This document shows, one piece after another, positions 41,777-50,247 of a stretch of 64,000 bases of DNA (position 1 is its first letter; each line of letters starts with the position of its first letter). The stretch comes from Idiomarina sp. PL1-037 (GTDB taxonomy: Bacteria > Pseudomonadota > Gammaproteobacteria > Enterobacterales > Alteromonadaceae), in contig NZ_CP139873.1 of assembly GCF_034422975.1 (NCBI RefSeq), forward strand, positions 310,001 to 374,000, in the 5' to 3' direction. The position numbers were made by a program, and so were the translations under genes. Under the pieces are notes generated by a model. The model saw nothing but the letters and a program-made list of their open reading frames with translations. It was not told the origin of the DNA and did not search any database.

Positions 41777-42241
41777 ATGACTCCCGCAATTGATATAGCC
41801 AGGAAAAGTAGGATTTCTTTTAAAGTACACGAATATTCCCATGACCCGGCCAGTGAATCTTATGGTGACGAAGCTGCCGAGAAGTTGGCCGTTCCGCAGG
41901 AGCAAGTATTCAAAACCTTAGTTGTCAGTCTTGACGGCAAAGAACTGGCTGTAGGCATCATTCCGGTGTCATCAAGGTTAAGCCTTAAGTTGATAGCAAA
42001 AGCTTTGGGTGCAAAGAAGGCTGCAATGGCGGCTCAGAGTGATGTCGAACGTGTTACTGGTTATGTTCTGGGAGGCGTTAGTCCGCTTGGCCAGAAAAAG
42101 CGGCTCAGAACCATAATTGATACCTCTGCAACTTATAACCCCACCGTATTTATAAGCGCCGGGCGTAGGGGCTTAGATATGGAGCTAGCCCCTGAAGATT
42201 TAAAAGCGCTGGTGAGCGGTGAGTTTGTTAAGATTACTTAA
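41777..42241 (+). CDS. ybaK: Cys-tRNA(Pro)/Cys-tRNA(Cys) deacylase YbaK
   Basis: Editing enzyme hydrolysing mischarged Cys-tRNA(Pro). The 154-residue protein has the YbaK fold pattern VHEYSHDP, QVFKTLVVSLDGKELAVGII and the GGVSPLGQKKRLRTIID segment typical of the family. The ATG at 41777 has AGG 9 bp upstream and gives the usual N-terminus; a TTG at 41768 is less likely. Confidence 0.93.
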   Translation: MTPAIDIARKSRISFKVHEYSHDPASESYGDEAAEKLAVPQEQVFKTLVVSLDGKELAVGIIPVSSRLSLKLIAKALGAKKAAMAAQSDVERVTGYVLGGVSPLGQKKRLRTIIDTSATYNPTVFISAGRRGLDMELAPEDLKALVSGEFVKIT

Positions 42242-42250
42242 TGGAAAAGT

Positions 42251-42583
42251 ATGTTTAAAAGAATTCAGCAGCAAAATCATCAGGTGGCAGATACGCAAAT
42301 ATTGGTATCTTATGATCGCCTGACCAGCCAGTTTCAAATCTCTAATGGAGACGATGTGATATACAGCCGATCTCTGCTGCTGTTGCCATTTATCCGTTCA
42401 AATATAGTTATTTCCAACAGCACATACTCCTTAAAGGTGATTTCTTTAATTTTATGGCGCGCAAAGTTAGAGCAAAGTGGAAATATCGTTATTTCTGAGT
42501 TACTCCGGCCTCGACGCGCCAAATCCATAGCTTCCATTGCGTACAGCACGTTAATGAGTGTATTACGGTTTTTTGCGGGTTAA
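42251..42583 (+). CDS. Hypothetical protein
   Basis: A 110-residue protein, basic, with Ile/Val/Leu-rich strands (IRSNIVISNSTYSLKVISLI) and no signal or clear membrane helix. I do not recognise a family. It starts 9 bp after the ybaK stop, with GGAAAAG before the ATG, so it may be the second gene of that operon. It could be a small accessory protein or a relic. The 151 bp after it hold no supported gene. Confidence 0.55.
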   Translation: MFKRIQQQNHQVADTQILVSYDRLTSQFQISNGDDVIYSRSLLLLPFIRSNIVISNSTYSLKVISLILWRAKLEQSGNIVISELLRPRRAKSIASIAYSTLMSVLRFFAG

Positions 42584-42734
42584 TTGTAAGGCAACTCATT
42601 GGGCATGAGACAAACTGATTTCTATGTAAGGAGGGTCTTTAGTCATAATGTGTTGGCCTTTATTTGTTTAATATTTAGAACAATAACGGCTATAAAAGGT
42701 GGGGCAATAACCTTAGTCTTCATTTACCTAATCT

Positions 42735-43472
42735 TTAACGAGAAAGTCGCTGATAACGCCAATAAATTACGGCGATTAATACGCCACAAAAAGCGACAAG
42801 ATAAAGCCCGTGTAGCCATAAGTTATGACCCTGATTTGTACCGATAACGGCATGTGCCAGTTGAGCGTAGTGGTACGACGGCAGTCCATAAGCGATGTAG
42901 CGCACGGTATCGGGTAAAAACTGAATCGGCACCCAAAGGCCGGATAAAAACGCCATGGGTAAATAAACTAAATTGACGACAGCAGGGGCCGCTTTGTCGG
43001 ACAGGGAGAGACCCATGAGTAACCCAATTAAGGCAAATGGCAGAGTTCCTGCTAACAGAACAATGAAGAGCAGGCTCCACTGCCATGGCCATAATTGCAC
43101 GTCGGCAAAAAGTGCTGCCGTAATAAACAACAGTAAGGCAATGCAGGCGGCAAAAACCAAACTGCTAAAGAATTTAGCGACCACATAAGCAGAAAGAGGC
43201 ATGGGGGAAACACGCTTCAGCGTAAGCCAGCCTTGTGCTCTGTCACTAGCAACAGCGGTTGCGTAGTTAAATAATGCTGGACCCATCATGCCAAAGCAGG
43301 CGTATGAAACCAGCATATACTCGCCTTGTGCCGCGCTAAAGTTAAAGACAATACCGAAGAACACGTAAAACACGAGTGGAAATAACATGGCAGGTAAAAA
43401 GAATGCGGGCGTGCGCCATAAGCTGAGTAAGTCGTAGAGGCTTTCTTTTAAATAAATATCCGAATTAAGCAT
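42735..43472 (-). CDS. ABC-2 type transporter permease
   Basis: Membrane subunit of a drug- or lipopeptide-type exporter. With the ATG at 43472 it has 245 residues and six hydrophobic helices, and the ABC-2 signature NLVYLPMAFLSGLWVPIQFL near the C-terminal third. The start overlaps the ATPase stop by 8 bp. A longer frame upstream would run deep into the ATPase gene. It works with the ATPase that follows on this strand upstream; the pair sits divergent from a two-component system, which suggests an inducible detoxification module. Confidence 0.92.
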   Translation of the reverse strand: MLNSDIYLKESLYDLLSLWRTPAFFLPAMLFPLVFYVFFGIVFNFSAAQGEYMLVSYACFGMMGPALFNYATAVASDRAQGWLTLKRVSPMPLSAYVVAKFFSSLVFAACIALLLFITAALFADVQLWPWQWSLLFIVLLAGTLPFALIGLLMGLSLSDKAAPAVVNLVYLPMAFLSGLWVPIQFLPDTVRYIAYGLPSYHYAQLAHAVIGTNQGHNLWLHGLYLVAFCGVLIAVIYWRYQRLSR

Positions 43473-44190
43473 GAGAGGGCTCCCGAATAAGTTGTAAGTA
43501 GGCTGATTCGAGGGAGCCGTGATCGGCAATAATCTCGTTGACTCGTCCCTGTGCAATAATTTGACCGTCCCGCAAGACAGCAACACGATCGGCAAGACGC
43601 TCTGCTTCTTCAATGTAATGAGTGGTCAGTACTAAAGCGCAGCCATGCTGCCGGCGTTGTTTAATTTTCTGCCAAAGCAAGTGGCGTGCTTCAACATCCA
43701 TACCCACGGTAGGCTCATCAAGAAAAAGTAAGTCGGGATTTCCGGCCACCGCGATGGCAAACAGAACTTGCTGGCGCTGGCCGCCTGATAGTTTCCCGAA
43801 ACGTTGCTTAGCAATACCAGTTAAATCAAACTCCTCCAGCAAAAACTCCGGGGTGGTGCCTGACGGATAATAACTACAAAATAAATCCAGTTGTTCGGTG
43901 ACGGTCAAGTTGGCGTTTAAGGTACTAAGCTGCATCATGACCCCAACACGCTGCCGAATGGTTAATGGCCTATGCTGGCTTGTGAGTTGAGTCCCCAGAA
44001 CTTCTAAATTCTGAGCATCATAATCATGCATGCCAAGTATGCTGTTAATTAAGGTGGTTTTGCCGGCTCCGTTTTTTCCAAGTACGGCAATGACTTCACC
44101 CGCATAGGCATTAAGGCTGACATTGGTCAGCGCCGCTTTTGCGCCATAGTGTTTATTAAGTGATTGTATTTTAAGGTTTATCGGACTCAT
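43465..44190 (-). CDS. ABC transporter ATP-binding protein, drug-export type
   Basis: ATPase for the adjacent permease. The 241-residue protein has Walker A GKNGAGKTT (near residue 38), signature LSGGQRQQ, Walker B LLFLDEPTVGMD and an H-loop TTHYIEEAERLADRV, the CcmA/DrrA branch. It is divergent from the histidine kinase gene, with a 157-bp shared promoter region that holds an inverted repeat. Confidence 0.94.
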   Translation of the reverse strand: MSPINLKIQSLNKHYGAKAALTNVSLNAYAGEVIAVLGKNGAGKTTLINSILGMHDYDAQNLEVLGTQLTSQHRPLTIRQRVGVMMQLSTLNANLTVTEQLDLFCSYYPSGTTPEFLLEEFDLTGIAKQRFGKLSGGQRQQVLFAIAVAGNPDLLFLDEPTVGMDVEARHLLWQKIKQRRQHGCALVLTTHYIEEAERLADRVAVLRDGQIIAQGRVNEIIADHGSLESAYLQLIREPSHA

Positions 44191-44259
44191 TGGCGGCCTT
44201 TGTGCATTGATTCGTTGTTAATGAGTCTATTCAGCCAGCCTTTGAACCGGTAGTTGCGT

Positions 44260-44282
44260 ATGTCATCAATTAGGAATGACAT
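44260..44282. promoter_or_regulatory. Inverted repeat in divergent promoter region
   Basis: ATGTCAT (44260-44266) and ATGACAT (44276-44282) form a perfect 7-bp inverted repeat with a 9-bp spacer. It lies 69 bp from the ATPase start and 65 bp from the kinase start, a fitting place for a response-regulator operator. Confidence 0.5.
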
Positions 44283-44347
44283 TTGTCACTGGTGTGCTTG
44301 CTTTGTAGCGGCCATAATAAAAATGAGGAACAGCAAAGAGCAGCGGT

Positions 44348-45430
44348 ATGTCAGATAAGCAGCGGGCACGCGAACAAAAACATGCGTGGATTTACCTTTT
44401 TAACCTCGGTTTCTATATTTTACCGATGGTGCTTTTTCCGTATCAGGTTTGGGAAATTGTCGTCATGGTGGCGGCGATGTTGATTTTTATTGGCCTTTAT
44501 TACTGTTGTTATTCGGTGCCGCGTGAGCAAATGCTGTGGCCAATCCTTGGCATGTACATTATTGCTTGCGCAGTGACACCGCTAAACCCGGGGTCTATTG
44601 CTCTTTTTAGTTACGCGGGTTTTTTTGTTGGTTTTGCTTATAACTGGCGGGTTGCGCTCGTGGCTGTTACCGGCATTCTTCTTACCTTAGCCGCCTTCCA
44701 TTTTGGTCCTGGAACCAGATGGGCTCTCTTTTTGCCCTACGGCATTGTCATTGTTGTTACTGTCTCTATTTTTGGCCGGGTTGAACGACTCAGACAGCAA
44801 CATGCTGAAGAGCAAGAACGTGATGCTGAAGAGATCGAGCATTTAGCGACCAGTGTTGAACGGGAGCGGATAGCCAGGGACTTGCATGACATTTTGGGTC
44901 ATACGCTTTCCAGTATTATTTTGAAATCTGATCTTGCCAACGCACAACTTTCTAAGCGGCGTTATGATGAAGCATCTGAGCAGTTAGTAGAGCTGAGTGA
45001 AATTGCTCGTGAATCTCTTTCGCAGGTGCGGCAGAGTGTTTCGGGGTACAAGCATGGAGGGTTACAGCTTGAGCTGAGACGACTTGAGCAGCGTTTGGCT
45101 GACGGAGGCTTCAGTACTCGGATAACCGGTACACCGCCGATAATAGATGAGCAACGGGAAACCTCACTGGTGTTAGCAATAACCGAATTGGTAACCAATA
45201 TTATTCGTCACAGCAATGGTCAACAATGCTTGATTCATTTTGACGAAACAGCAAACACCTACCATATTAAAGTAACCGACAATGGTAATTGCCATGAAGT
45301 TAGTTCTGGAAACGGTTTGAAAGGGGTAGAGTTGCGGATGAAAGAGCTTGGGGGCTCTGTGGCAATATCAGCAAACAAAGGGTGTGAAGTGGCTCTCCTC
45401 TTACCAAAACTCGCAGAGCAACAGGTATGA
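44348..45430 (+). CDS. Sensor histidine kinase, DesK-like (HisKA_3)
   Basis: Membrane sensor kinase for the response regulator that follows. The 360-residue protein has five to six N-terminal helices (17-135) with almost no extracytoplasmic domain, a coiled linker (about 145-175), the phosphoacceptor His in ERERIARDLHDILGHTLSS (near residue 185) and an HATPase with ITELVTNIIRHSNG and GNGLKGVELRMKELGG. The layout matches membrane-intrinsic sensors (DesK, LnrJ) that detect membrane changes. ATGA overlap with the regulator gene. Confidence 0.93.
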   Translation: MSDKQRAREQKHAWIYLFNLGFYILPMVLFPYQVWEIVVMVAAMLIFIGLYYCCYSVPREQMLWPILGMYIIACAVTPLNPGSIALFSYAGFFVGFAYNWRVALVAVTGILLTLAAFHFGPGTRWALFLPYGIVIVVTVSIFGRVERLRQQHAEEQERDAEEIEHLATSVERERIARDLHDILGHTLSSIILKSDLANAQLSKRRYDEASEQLVELSEIARESLSQVRQSVSGYKHGGLQLELRRLEQRLADGGFSTRITGTPPIIDEQRETSLVLAITELVTNIIRHSNGQQCLIHFDETANTYHIKVTDNGNCHEVSSGNGLKGVELRMKELGGSVAISANKGCEVALLLPKLAEQQV

Positions 45431-46023
45431 AAATTCTCTTAGCTGAAGATCAAACCATGGTGAGAACTGCGCTGGCAAGTTTGTTGCGACTGGAGTCTGA
45501 TTACCATGTTGATGAAGCCTTGGATGGCGTTGATGCTCAAAAAAAATTACAAGAATGTGATTACAATGTTTTGCTGAGCGATATTGAAATGCCTAACCTT
45601 TCCGGGCTTGAGCTAGTTCAGTGGGCGCAGCAGAAACAACCAAACCTTCGTTCGGTGATTATCACCACCTTTAACCGAGCCGGTTATATTAGGCGAGCTA
45701 TTGATTCAGGTGTTCGTGGTTTTCTACTAAAAGATGCGCCCATTAATGAACTGATCACGTCGTTGCAACGGGTTTGTATGGGTGAGCAAGTGATAAGTAA
45801 TGAGCTTCTTCTTCAGGCTCTTGGAGAGCGTGACCCGTTGACAGAAAAAGAGCGTAAAGCACTACGTCTGGCAAGTCAGGGATTAACCACTCAAGCCATC
45901 GCAGAACAGTTATTTATTGCTCCAGGTACCGCGAGAAATTACCTTTCTGAGTCAATCAATAAACTGCATGCGAGCAACCGGACTGAGGCTGCTCGCATCG
46001 CTCATCAAAAAGGCTGGTTGTAA
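45427..46023 (+). CDS. Response regulator, NarL/FixJ type, DesR-like
   Basis: DNA-binding partner of the preceding kinase. The 198-residue protein has a receiver domain with the acidic pair ED (residues 7-8), phosphoacceptor Asp in LLSDIEMPNLSG (near 53) and Lys in FLLKDAP, then a LuxR-type HTH (LTEKERKALRLASQGLTTQA, then IAEQLFIAPGTARNYL). It most likely controls the divergent ABC exporter. Confidence 0.94.
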   Translation: MKILLAEDQTMVRTALASLLRLESDYHVDEALDGVDAQKKLQECDYNVLLSDIEMPNLSGLELVQWAQQKQPNLRSVIITTFNRAGYIRRAIDSGVRGFLLKDAPINELITSLQRVCMGEQVISNELLLQALGERDPLTEKERKALRLASQGLTTQAIAEQLFIAPGTARNYLSESINKLHASNRTEAARIAHQKGWL

Positions 46024-46049
46024 TAAACTATAGGTGTTTTTTCAACGGT

Positions 46050-47048
46050 TTACAGTTTCACAATCAATTTGCCTTTATTGTCGCCGGTAAAGAACATATT
46101 CAGTCCCTCAATGGCTGACTCCAACCCTTCAAGAATATGCGAACGATGTTTTATCTTGCCGGACATAACGTAAGGCGTCAGTTGTTGCAGCAAGGTTGGA
46201 ATTTGGTCGAAGTGATCGGGCATGGTAAAGCCCTGAATTGTCAGGCGCTTTTTAATAACAGGCACCCAACTTGGCCCGGGGCTGGGTACTTCTTTATCGT
46301 AGTCGGCTATCATGCCGCAAACCACCACACGACCGTGCGCGTTCATGCGTTCAACCACTAAATCCTGAATGGGACCACCGGTGTTTTCAAAGTATAAATC
46401 TACGCCATCAGGGGTCAGTTTAGTCAGTTGGTCGCGCAAGTCATCAGTTTTATAATTAATCGCACCGTCAAAGCCAAGTTCGTCAACAATCCAGTTGGCT
46501 TTTTCTTCGCTGCCGACAACTCCTATCACTGTGAGGCCTTCGGCTTTTGCTATTTGACCCACAATTGAGCCTACTGAGCCGGCAGCACCTGTTACTACAA
46601 GGGTCTCTCCATTTTGAGGTTTGCCTACATTAAGTAACCCTTGAGTAGCGGTTAACCCCGGTAAAGCGAATACTGAGAGTACGGTCTCGTCAGGTACGTC
46701 GGCCTGAACCTTGTTAATGCCCTTACCATCGCTCAGTGCATATTCCTGCCAGCCCATCATGCCCATAACCCGGTCGCCGACTTCGAAGTCAGGATGGTTA
46801 CTCTCGACAACCTCTCCAACACCTGAGCTGCGCATTACCGTGTTTAATTCAACCGGCGGTATGTAGCTCTCGGTATCAGGGCTCATCCAGCCAAACATGG
46901 CAGGGTCCAGCGACATTTGTCGTTGTTTAATTAATATTTCACCAGAGCCTGCTTTTGGGAGCTCCTTTTCTGTTACTTCAAAAATATCAGGTAAGACAGG
47001 GCCCGGCTCTGGGCGTTTAATCAGTTTTATTGCTTTATAAGTCGTCAT
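46050..47048 (-). CDS. NADP-dependent MDR oxidoreductase, CurA/leukotriene-B4 reductase-like
   Basis: Zinc-free medium-chain reductase, probably reducing double bonds of enones or quinone-like compounds with NADPH. The 332-residue protein has the family blocks QMSLDPAMFGWM and the dinucleotide loop VTGAAGSVGSIVGQIAK. No zinc-binding cysteines are present. Monocistronic, with the convergent regulator gene ending 26 bp away. Physiological substrate unknown. The 255 bp upstream hold no recognised gene. Confidence 0.93.
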   Translation of the reverse strand: MTTYKAIKLIKRPEPGPVLPDIFEVTEKELPKAGSGEILIKQRQMSLDPAMFGWMSPDTESYIPPVELNTVMRSSGVGEVVESNHPDFEVGDRVMGMMGWQEYALSDGKGINKVQADVPDETVLSVFALPGLTATQGLLNVGKPQNGETLVVTGAAGSVGSIVGQIAKAEGLTVIGVVGSEEKANWIVDELGFDGAINYKTDDLRDQLTKLTPDGVDLYFENTGGPIQDLVVERMNAHGRVVVCGMIADYDKEVPSPGPSWVPVIKKRLTIQGFTMPDHFDQIPTLLQQLTPYVMSGKIKHRSHILEGLESAIEGLNMFFTGDNKGKLIVKL

Positions 47049-47303
47049 AGAGTTCCCTCTTTACTAAGTTGTGTTTCAGCTTATATGGTTACTAAAGTCG
47101 GTTAATAAAAGGTCAATGCTGTGCGACTTATCATCTTCTTTTGTAAACAGTAGTTGCCGGATATTGTGAACTTCATCTAAGTCGATTAATATCAAGTAGA
47201 TAGTTTCTGTTCTGAAAAGGATATCAGGCATTGCGTAAACTCTGTCGATTTATTCTTTTCTTACTACAAAAGCTGTTTACGCTAAAATAATAAGGAGATA
47301 AAA

Positions 47304-47558
47304 ATGAAAGACGTTCTATTTTTTAACAATATGCTGACGCCGAAGATCATTACCTTTGTATACTGGCTTTTGCTTCTGGCTGCGGTTATTGGTGGTATAG
47401 GTACTATGTTTGCTGGATACGAAGGTTTTACCTTTGGGAGCTTTATTATGGGGTTACTTACTGCCGCAGGTGGAGCTATTGGTGCAAGAATTTGGTGTGA
47501 GCTGTTGATTGTTCTGTTTAAGATGAATGAAGCTCTACAAGATCTTCGTAAGAAGTAA
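47304..47558 (+). CDS. DUF4282 family membrane protein
   Basis: An 84-residue membrane protein of the DUF4282 family. It has two hydrophobic helices (about 18-38 and 47-66) after the start DVLFFNNMLTPKIITFVYW. Function unknown. AAGGAG lies 7 bp before the ATG. A hairpin follows. Confidence 0.85.
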   Translation: MKDVLFFNNMLTPKIITFVYWLLLLAAVIGGIGTMFAGYEGFTFGSFIMGLLTAAGGAIGARIWCELLIVLFKMNEALQDLRKK

Positions 47559-47567
47559 GTTTAGTGC

Positions 47568-47599
47568 AGGGCGTTGGAGCTCTATAGCCTTAACGCCCT
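47568..47599 (+). terminator. Hairpin after the DUF4282 gene
   Basis: AGGGCGTT (47568-47575) pairs with AACGCCCT (47592-47599) around a 16-base loop, 9 bp after the stop. The T tract is weak (AAATACTATTT), so termination is possible but may be inefficient. Confidence 0.5.
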
Positions 47600-47690
47600 A
47601 AATACTATTTGAGTTGTTTCTGGCTTTGGGACAATCTTGTCCATTTAACACAGTTTTCTTTATCCGCTGCCTGGTGGGGCAAACGACAAT

Positions 47691-48113
47691 ATGCTTATTT
47701 CTTTCCTGTGTAACTCAATTATCGTTGGTTTAACCGTGATTTTTCACTATGAGGCGCTAAGCCGAATAGGTTGGGTAATAACCAAAATGAAAATGTTCAG
47801 TCAAATTCGACTGATGTTTGGGGTTATGCTTGCAATAATCGCACACGCTGTCGAAGTTGGTTTCTTTGCGCTCGCTTATTACGTTATGCATCACGAAGAG
47901 GGGTTTGGCACGTTAGTCGGCAATTTCGACGGCAGCTTTATAGATGCCTTATACTTTTCTTTTACGGTTTTTACTACGGTGGGCTTTGGTGATATTGAGC
48001 CATCCGGTACTCTAAGGTTCTTAACTGGTGTAGAAGGCTTAACAGGGCTGGTTTTAATTACCTGGACGGCTTCGTTTCTGTACGTTGAAATGCAACGTTA
48101 CTGGAATCGTTAA
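47691..48113 (+). CDS. Two-helix potassium channel family protein
   Basis: Predicted K+ channel of the 2TM/ion_trans_2 type. The 140-residue protein has hydrophobic helices at about 3-20, 40-65 and 110-130, and the K+ selectivity filter TTVGFGD near residue 97, preceded by the pore helix LYFSFTVF. No regulatory RCK domain, so gating is unknown. Its ATG lies next to no strong ribosome site. Confidence 0.87.
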   Translation: MLISFLCNSIIVGLTVIFHYEALSRIGWVITKMKMFSQIRLMFGVMLAIIAHAVEVGFFALAYYVMHHEEGFGTLVGNFDGSFIDALYFSFTVFTTVGFGDIEPSGTLRFLTGVEGLTGLVLITWTASFLYVEMQRYWNR

Positions 48114-48205
48114 CTGAAACATTTGCTAACAGAAGCCGACTTCTATAAACCAGGCAAGCGGTGTATCTTTATAGCTGGAGCATGCCAGCTTGGAAAACAA
48201 AACTG

Positions 48206-48931
48206 ATGATGCAGGAAACATTAAAAATTTTAGTGGTAGACGATGACGCTCGGCTGCGAAGCTTGCTGGAGCGTTATCTTACTGAGCAAAACTTTCAGGT
48301 AAGGGTTGCGCAGGACTCTGAACAAATGGACCGTTTGCTGACTCGCGAGAATTTTAATCTATTAGTACTGGATTTAATGCTGCCGGGCGAAGACGGGCTC
48401 TCCATTTGTAAACGGTTGCGCAGCGAAGGAAACAACCTGCCCGTCATTATGCTCACTGCAAAAGGTGACGAGGTTGATCGTATTATCGGCCTGGAACTCG
48501 GTGCTGATGATTATCTGGCCAAGCCTTTTAACCCTAGAGAATTGCTGGCGCGGGTGAGAGCGGTGCTGCGTCGGCGAGGTACCGAAGCCCCGGGTGCTCC
48601 CTCGCAGGAAGATCAGGAAATAACCTTTGGTGAATTCAGGCTAAACCTGGGCACTCGAGAAATGTTTCGTGGCGAGACACCTATGCCGCTAACCAGTGGT
48701 GAGTTTGCGGTACTCAAAGCTCTCGTCAATAACGCACGACAGCCACTTTCGCGCGATAAGTTAATGCATCTGGCTCGTGGTCGTGACTACAGCGCGCTTG
48801 AGCGCTCGATTGACGTTCAGGTATCTCGTTTAAGACGTATGCTGGAGGCGGACCCGACCAAACCCCGATATATTCAGACGGTGTGGGGTCTGGGCTACGT
48901 GTTTGTGCCGGATGGTCAGCTGAAGTCCTGA
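48206..48931 (+). CDS. ompR: Osmolarity response regulator OmpR
   Basis: Transcription factor of the EnvZ-OmpR system. With the start at 48206 it has 241 residues: receiver domain with DDD (near 12-14), Asp in LLVLDLMLPGEDG (near 57) and Lys in DDYLAKPFNP, and a winged helix with RSIDVQVSRLRRMLEADPTK and IQTVWGLGYVF. A GTG at 48161 and an ATG at 48209 are alternatives; homologues begin near MMQET. The stop overlaps envZ by 1 bp. Confidence 0.95.
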   Translation: MMQETLKILVVDDDARLRSLLERYLTEQNFQVRVAQDSEQMDRLLTRENFNLLVLDLMLPGEDGLSICKRLRSEGNNLPVIMLTAKGDEVDRIIGLELGADDYLAKPFNPRELLARVRAVLRRRGTEAPGAPSQEDQEITFGEFRLNLGTREMFRGETPMPLTSGEFAVLKALVNNARQPLSRDKLMHLARGRDYSALERSIDVQVSRLRRMLEADPTKPRYIQTVWGLGYVFVPDGQLKS

Positions 48932-50241
48932 TGAAATTTTTTCCCAAGTCAGCGTTTTCCCGCACGGTAGCGCTGCTGGCTCTGGTGTTGCTTATCAATC
49001 AGCTTGTTTCTTATGTGATGGTCAGCAATTATGTTGTCAGACCCTCGATAGAACAAATTAATGAATTGGTTGCTAAACACATCCGCACCATGTTTATCCC
49101 CCGTCAGCATCTGGCTGAAACCGAGCGGGAACTGATGACCAATTATGCTGAAGCAACCGGCATCGAAGTCTTTAATGATGAAGCTGCCGAGAAGCAGGGC
49201 TTAGGTAACTCAACCTATTATGGTTATTTATCGGATGACATGAGCAATATGTTGGGTGGCAAAGCCCAGGTGCGGGTGGCTCAGGGCAATAAATTCTATT
49301 TGTGGGTAAAACCTCCGCGTGCGCCTGACTTCTGGATACGCGTGCCCCTGGAAAGTATGCAGCAGGGGCGCTTCTCACCATTGGTAATGTACCTGGTACT
49401 CATTGGTTTGCTGAGCGTGTTTGGGGGGATGCTATTTGCTAACTGGTTAAACCGACCGTTAAAAGCTCTGGAGAATTCTGCCCGACGAGTGGGTCGGGGA
49501 GAATTCCCTGAGCAGCTCTCTGAAAAAGGTGCCACAGAAATTGTGTCTGTGACCCGCGCTTTTAATCAAATGTCGCGCGGTATCCGCGAATTGGAAAATG
49601 ACCGTAACCTTTTAATGGCCGGTGTTTCTCACGACTTAAGAACCCCTCTGACTCGCATTCGTCTGGCTGCGGAAATGATGCCACAGGGCGAAGACGGTCT
49701 GGCTCAGGGCATTATTGAAGATATAGACGACATGAACGACATTATTGATCAGTTTATCGATTATGTTCGTCTTGATCAGCAGGAGTCCAGTAGCAGGGAG
49801 TCACTGAATGAGCTGATAGAACAAACTGTGGCGAATGTCCCGGATAACTGGCAAAAGCAGTTTGAGCTTAATTTAGGCACGTTGCCCAGAGTTTGGTTAC
49901 GCCCCTTGTCTATGAAGCGAGTCATTATTAATTTGCTGGAAAACGCCGAACGTTACGGTAAAAGTCAGGCGGTGGTCAGCTCCGGGCACGATAAGAAACA
50001 AAAGCGTGTTTGGTTCAGGATAACTGATGATGGTCCGGGCATTCCCGAGGAGCAGCAGGCGACATTATTTGAACCCTTTACTCAAGGCGATAAAGCGCGT
50101 GGTGGTGTTGGTTCCGGTCTGGGGCTGGCTATTATTAAGCGTATTGTCGACCGGCACGACGGCAGTATAAAACTGCAAAACCGCCCGGGAGGCGGCTTAT
50201 GCGTATGTATTGAGCTGCCGCTGAATCAGCAACGGCAATAG
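48931..50241 (+). CDS. envZ: Sensor histidine kinase EnvZ
   Basis: Kinase and phosphatase for OmpR. The 436-residue protein has TM1 (about 12-34), a periplasmic domain (35-150), TM2 (about 155-175), HAMP, the H-box AGVSHDLRTPLTRIRLA with the phosphoacceptor His (near 232), and HATPase motifs NAERYG, DDGPGIP and GSGLGLAIIKRIV. ATG at 48931 overlaps the ompR stop (TGATG), so translation is coupled. Confidence 0.95.
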   Translation: MKFFPKSAFSRTVALLALVLLINQLVSYVMVSNYVVRPSIEQINELVAKHIRTMFIPRQHLAETERELMTNYAEATGIEVFNDEAAEKQGLGNSTYYGYLSDDMSNMLGGKAQVRVAQGNKFYLWVKPPRAPDFWIRVPLESMQQGRFSPLVMYLVLIGLLSVFGGMLFANWLNRPLKALENSARRVGRGEFPEQLSEKGATEIVSVTRAFNQMSRGIRELENDRNLLMAGVSHDLRTPLTRIRLAAEMMPQGEDGLAQGIIEDIDDMNDIIDQFIDYVRLDQQESSSRESLNELIEQTVANVPDNWQKQFELNLGTLPRVWLRPLSMKRVIINLLENAERYGKSQAVVSSGHDKKQKRVWFRITDDGPGIPEEQQATLFEPFTQGDKARGGVGSGLGLAIIKRIVDRHDGSIKLQNRPGGGLCVCIELPLNQQRQ

Positions 50242-50247
50242 CCCTGG

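Noticed and set aside
42599..42847. An 82-codon + strand frame between the ybaK operon and the ABC permease, with AAGGAGGG at 42628-42635
   Set aside because: The last third runs antisense to the well-supported permease gene, the composition is not protein-like, and the strong ribosome site points to no in-frame start; the ATG it could serve (42648) opens only seven codons.
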